Source: UBA4655 sp044337015 (lineage in GTDB: Bacteria > Planctomycetota > Planctomycetia > Pirellulales > UBA1268). From it: 23,224 bases of DNA. Within the stretch, counting starts at the first letter, position 1, and each line of letters opens with the position of its first letter. The notes under the pieces were generated by a model. The model was not told the DNA's origin and ran no database searches. It saw only the letters and a list, made by a program, of their open reading frames with translations. The position numbers and the translations under genes are program-made. The DNA is taken from contig JBIIOJ010000018.1 of NCBI GenBank assembly GCA_044337015.1, positions 1 to 23,224 of the forward strand, given 5' to 3'. Positions 22,267 to 23,224 of the stretch are shown here, one piece after another.

Positions 22267-23037
22267 GTGAAACAGGCCATCATCAGCGACATCCACGGCA
22301 ACCTCGAGGCGCTTCACGCGGTGCTCGAGGATATCGACCGCCAGCGGGTCGACGCCATCTACTGTCTCGGTGACATCGTCGGCTATGGGCCGAATCCCTG
22401 CGAGTGCGCCGAACTCGTCCGCGACCGCTGCAGCGTCGTGATCCTCGGCAACCACGATCAGGGGGCCCTATTCGACCCCGAGGGATTCAATACCGGGGCT
22501 GAGAAGGCGATCCGTTGGACCCGCAGCCAGATCGAGTCCCACGACCGTCTGCCGAAGTACCGCAACGCCCAGGTGGGCGACTTCCTCGGCGAGCTGCCGC
22601 GAACCCACCAGCAGGAAAAGATGCTCTTCGTGCACGGCTCGGCCCGCCGGCCGCTCGACGAGTACGTCTTCCCGGAAGACATCTACAACCCGCTCAAGCT
22701 CGAGCACATCTTCGGGCTCATCGAGCAGTACTGCTTCCAGGGCCACACCCACATCCCCGGCATCTTCACGACCGGCCCCGAGTTCCTCCAGCCGGTTCTG
22801 CCGGCGGGCCAGCAGGAGTGGCGGCACGAGTTGCCCCACACGAAGGCCATGGTGAACGTGGGCTCCGTCGGCCAGCCCCGCGACGGCGACCGCCGCGCCT
22901 GCTATGTGATCGTCGAGGGCCCATCGGCCGTCCGCTTTCGCCGCGTCGAGTATCCCTGCGAGACGACTCGCCAGAAGATCCACGCGATCGCGGATCTCGA
23001 TAATTACCTCGGTGACCGCCTCCTGCAGGGCAAGTAA
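22267..23037 (+). CDS. Metallophosphoesterase of the calcineurin-like superfamily
   Basis: A soluble enzyme of 256 residues with all dimetal motifs: SDIHGN (Asp8, His10), GDIVGYGPNP (Asp36), GNHD (Asn62, His63), FVHGS (His123) and GHTH (His160, His162). GSVGQPRDGDRRACYVI near the C-terminus is typical of the YfcE/PrpE-like group that includes diadenosine tetraphosphatases, protein phosphatases and small phosphodiesterases. The substrate cannot be read from sequence. The likely start is GTG 22267, which puts VKQAIISDIHG at the N-terminus as in relatives; an in-frame GTG at 22255 is also possible. The gene diverges from tsaB with a 60-base gap. Just after its stop, at 23055-23070, lies a 16-base copy of its own 3' coding sequence. 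Confidence 0.93.
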   Translation: MKQAIISDIHGNLEALHAVLEDIDRQRVDAIYCLGDIVGYGPNPCECAELVRDRCSVVILGNHDQGALFDPEGFNTGAEKAIRWTRSQIESHDRLPKYRNAQVGDFLGELPRTHQQEKMLFVHGSARRPLDEYVFPEDIYNPLKLEHIFGLIEQYCFQGHTHIPGIFTTGPEFLQPVLPAGQQEWRHELPHTKAMVNVGSVGQPRDGDRRACYVIVEGPSAVRFRRVEYPCETTRQKIHAIADLDNYLGDRLLQGK

Positions 23038-23070
23038 AAGGCCGGCGCATCGGGTACCTCGGTGACCGCC
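23005..23070 (+). repeat. 16-bp direct repeat spanning the metallophosphoesterase stop codon
   Basis: TACCTCGGTGACCGCC occurs at 23005-23020, inside the last codons of the metallophosphoesterase, and again at 23055-23070, 18-33 bases after the stop. The spacing is exactly 50 bases. Flanks beyond the 16 bases differ. A small duplication at the gene end, perhaps linked to arrival of the adjacent repeat element, is the simplest explanation. Confidence 0.85.
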
Positions 23071-23076
23071 GCTTGC

Positions 23077-23224
23077 GCGTCAACTTGCGGGGTTCGGGGC
23101 TGCCCGTATGCCGCTCGCCGGACGCTCGCTGCGGGCATCCATGCCCTTCGCTCGCTCGGAGGTGGCTGGCGCTTTGGCCTCCGGCCTGCGCTGGCCACCT
23201 ACGCCGTCTCGGGCACACGGGCAG
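23077..23224. repeat. Structured dispersed repeat, copy 2 (truncated by the window edge)
   Basis: The left part GGGTTCGGGGCTGCCCGT (23090-23107) matches 10003-10020 at all but one base. Outer arm GGGGCTGCCCGT (23096-23107) pairs with ACGGGCAG at 23217-23224, where the window ends. Hairpin A is GGGCAT-CC-ATGCCC (23133-23146). Hairpin B has 13-bp arms at 23160-23172 and 23188-23200, with tip GGCC-TCC-GGCC (23176-23186). The order and stem sizes equal copy 1 while the sequence differs in compensating pairs. Both copies lie just downstream of a gene's stop codon. I see no coding potential. Confidence 0.85.

Overview
This is a GC-rich, densely coding bacterial window with 18 well-supported protein genes plus a possible fragment at the left edge. 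I saw no tRNA, rRNA, CRISPR array or transposase. Codon usage is uniformly G/C-ending, so long antisense open frames are common and were discarded. The gene set suggests a planctomycete: rsmH outside a normal division/cell-wall cluster, a fused CbiE-CbiT protein, a BshB1-like deacetylase and a single-chain pyruvate carboxylase. That assignment is an inference from style and gene content, not proven.

Layout. Positions 152-3146 (minus strand) read queA, then a Nudix-like protein, then a cysteine desulfurase, closely spaced and probably one operon. Twenty bases away and divergent, 3167-9967 (plus) reads rsmH, a membrane-anchored LysM protein, an IscA/ErpA-type Fe-S carrier, cbiET, a BshB1-like deacetylase, a renalase-like flavoprotein and an aldehyde dehydrogenase. 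A structured repeat then precedes a second flavin amine-oxidase-like protein (10209-11492). Next comes a compact efflux operon (11610-17640): a TetR/CecR-like regulator with a probable operator at its own promoter, a membrane fusion protein, an RND pump and an alkyladenine DNA glycosylase. The regulator/fusion-protein and pump/glycosylase junctions are both ATGA overlaps. A small predicted secreted protein follows. On the minus strand tsaB and pyruvate carboxylase follow (22206 down to 17934). A metallophosphoesterase diverges from tsaB, and a second copy of the structured repeat runs into the right edge.

Themes. Fe-S and sulfur handling is represented by the cysteine desulfurase and the A-type carrier. 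RNA modification is represented by QueA, RsmH and TsaB. Redox and thiol metabolism may link the BshB1-like enzyme, two flavoproteins and the aldehyde dehydrogenase. The efflux operon joins export of toxic compounds to repair of alkylated DNA.

The most unusual items are: (1) a dispersed element of about 130 bp, present at 9991-10182 and 23077-23224, whose nested hairpins show compensatory base changes between the copies and which has a duplicated left arm in the first copy; (2) a glycosylase translationally coupled to an RND pump under a self-regulating TetR; (3) an in-frame 9-residue duplication of the nucleotide-binding strand at the start of CbiET; (4) a single-pass LysM protein in the place where ftsL normally follows rsmH.
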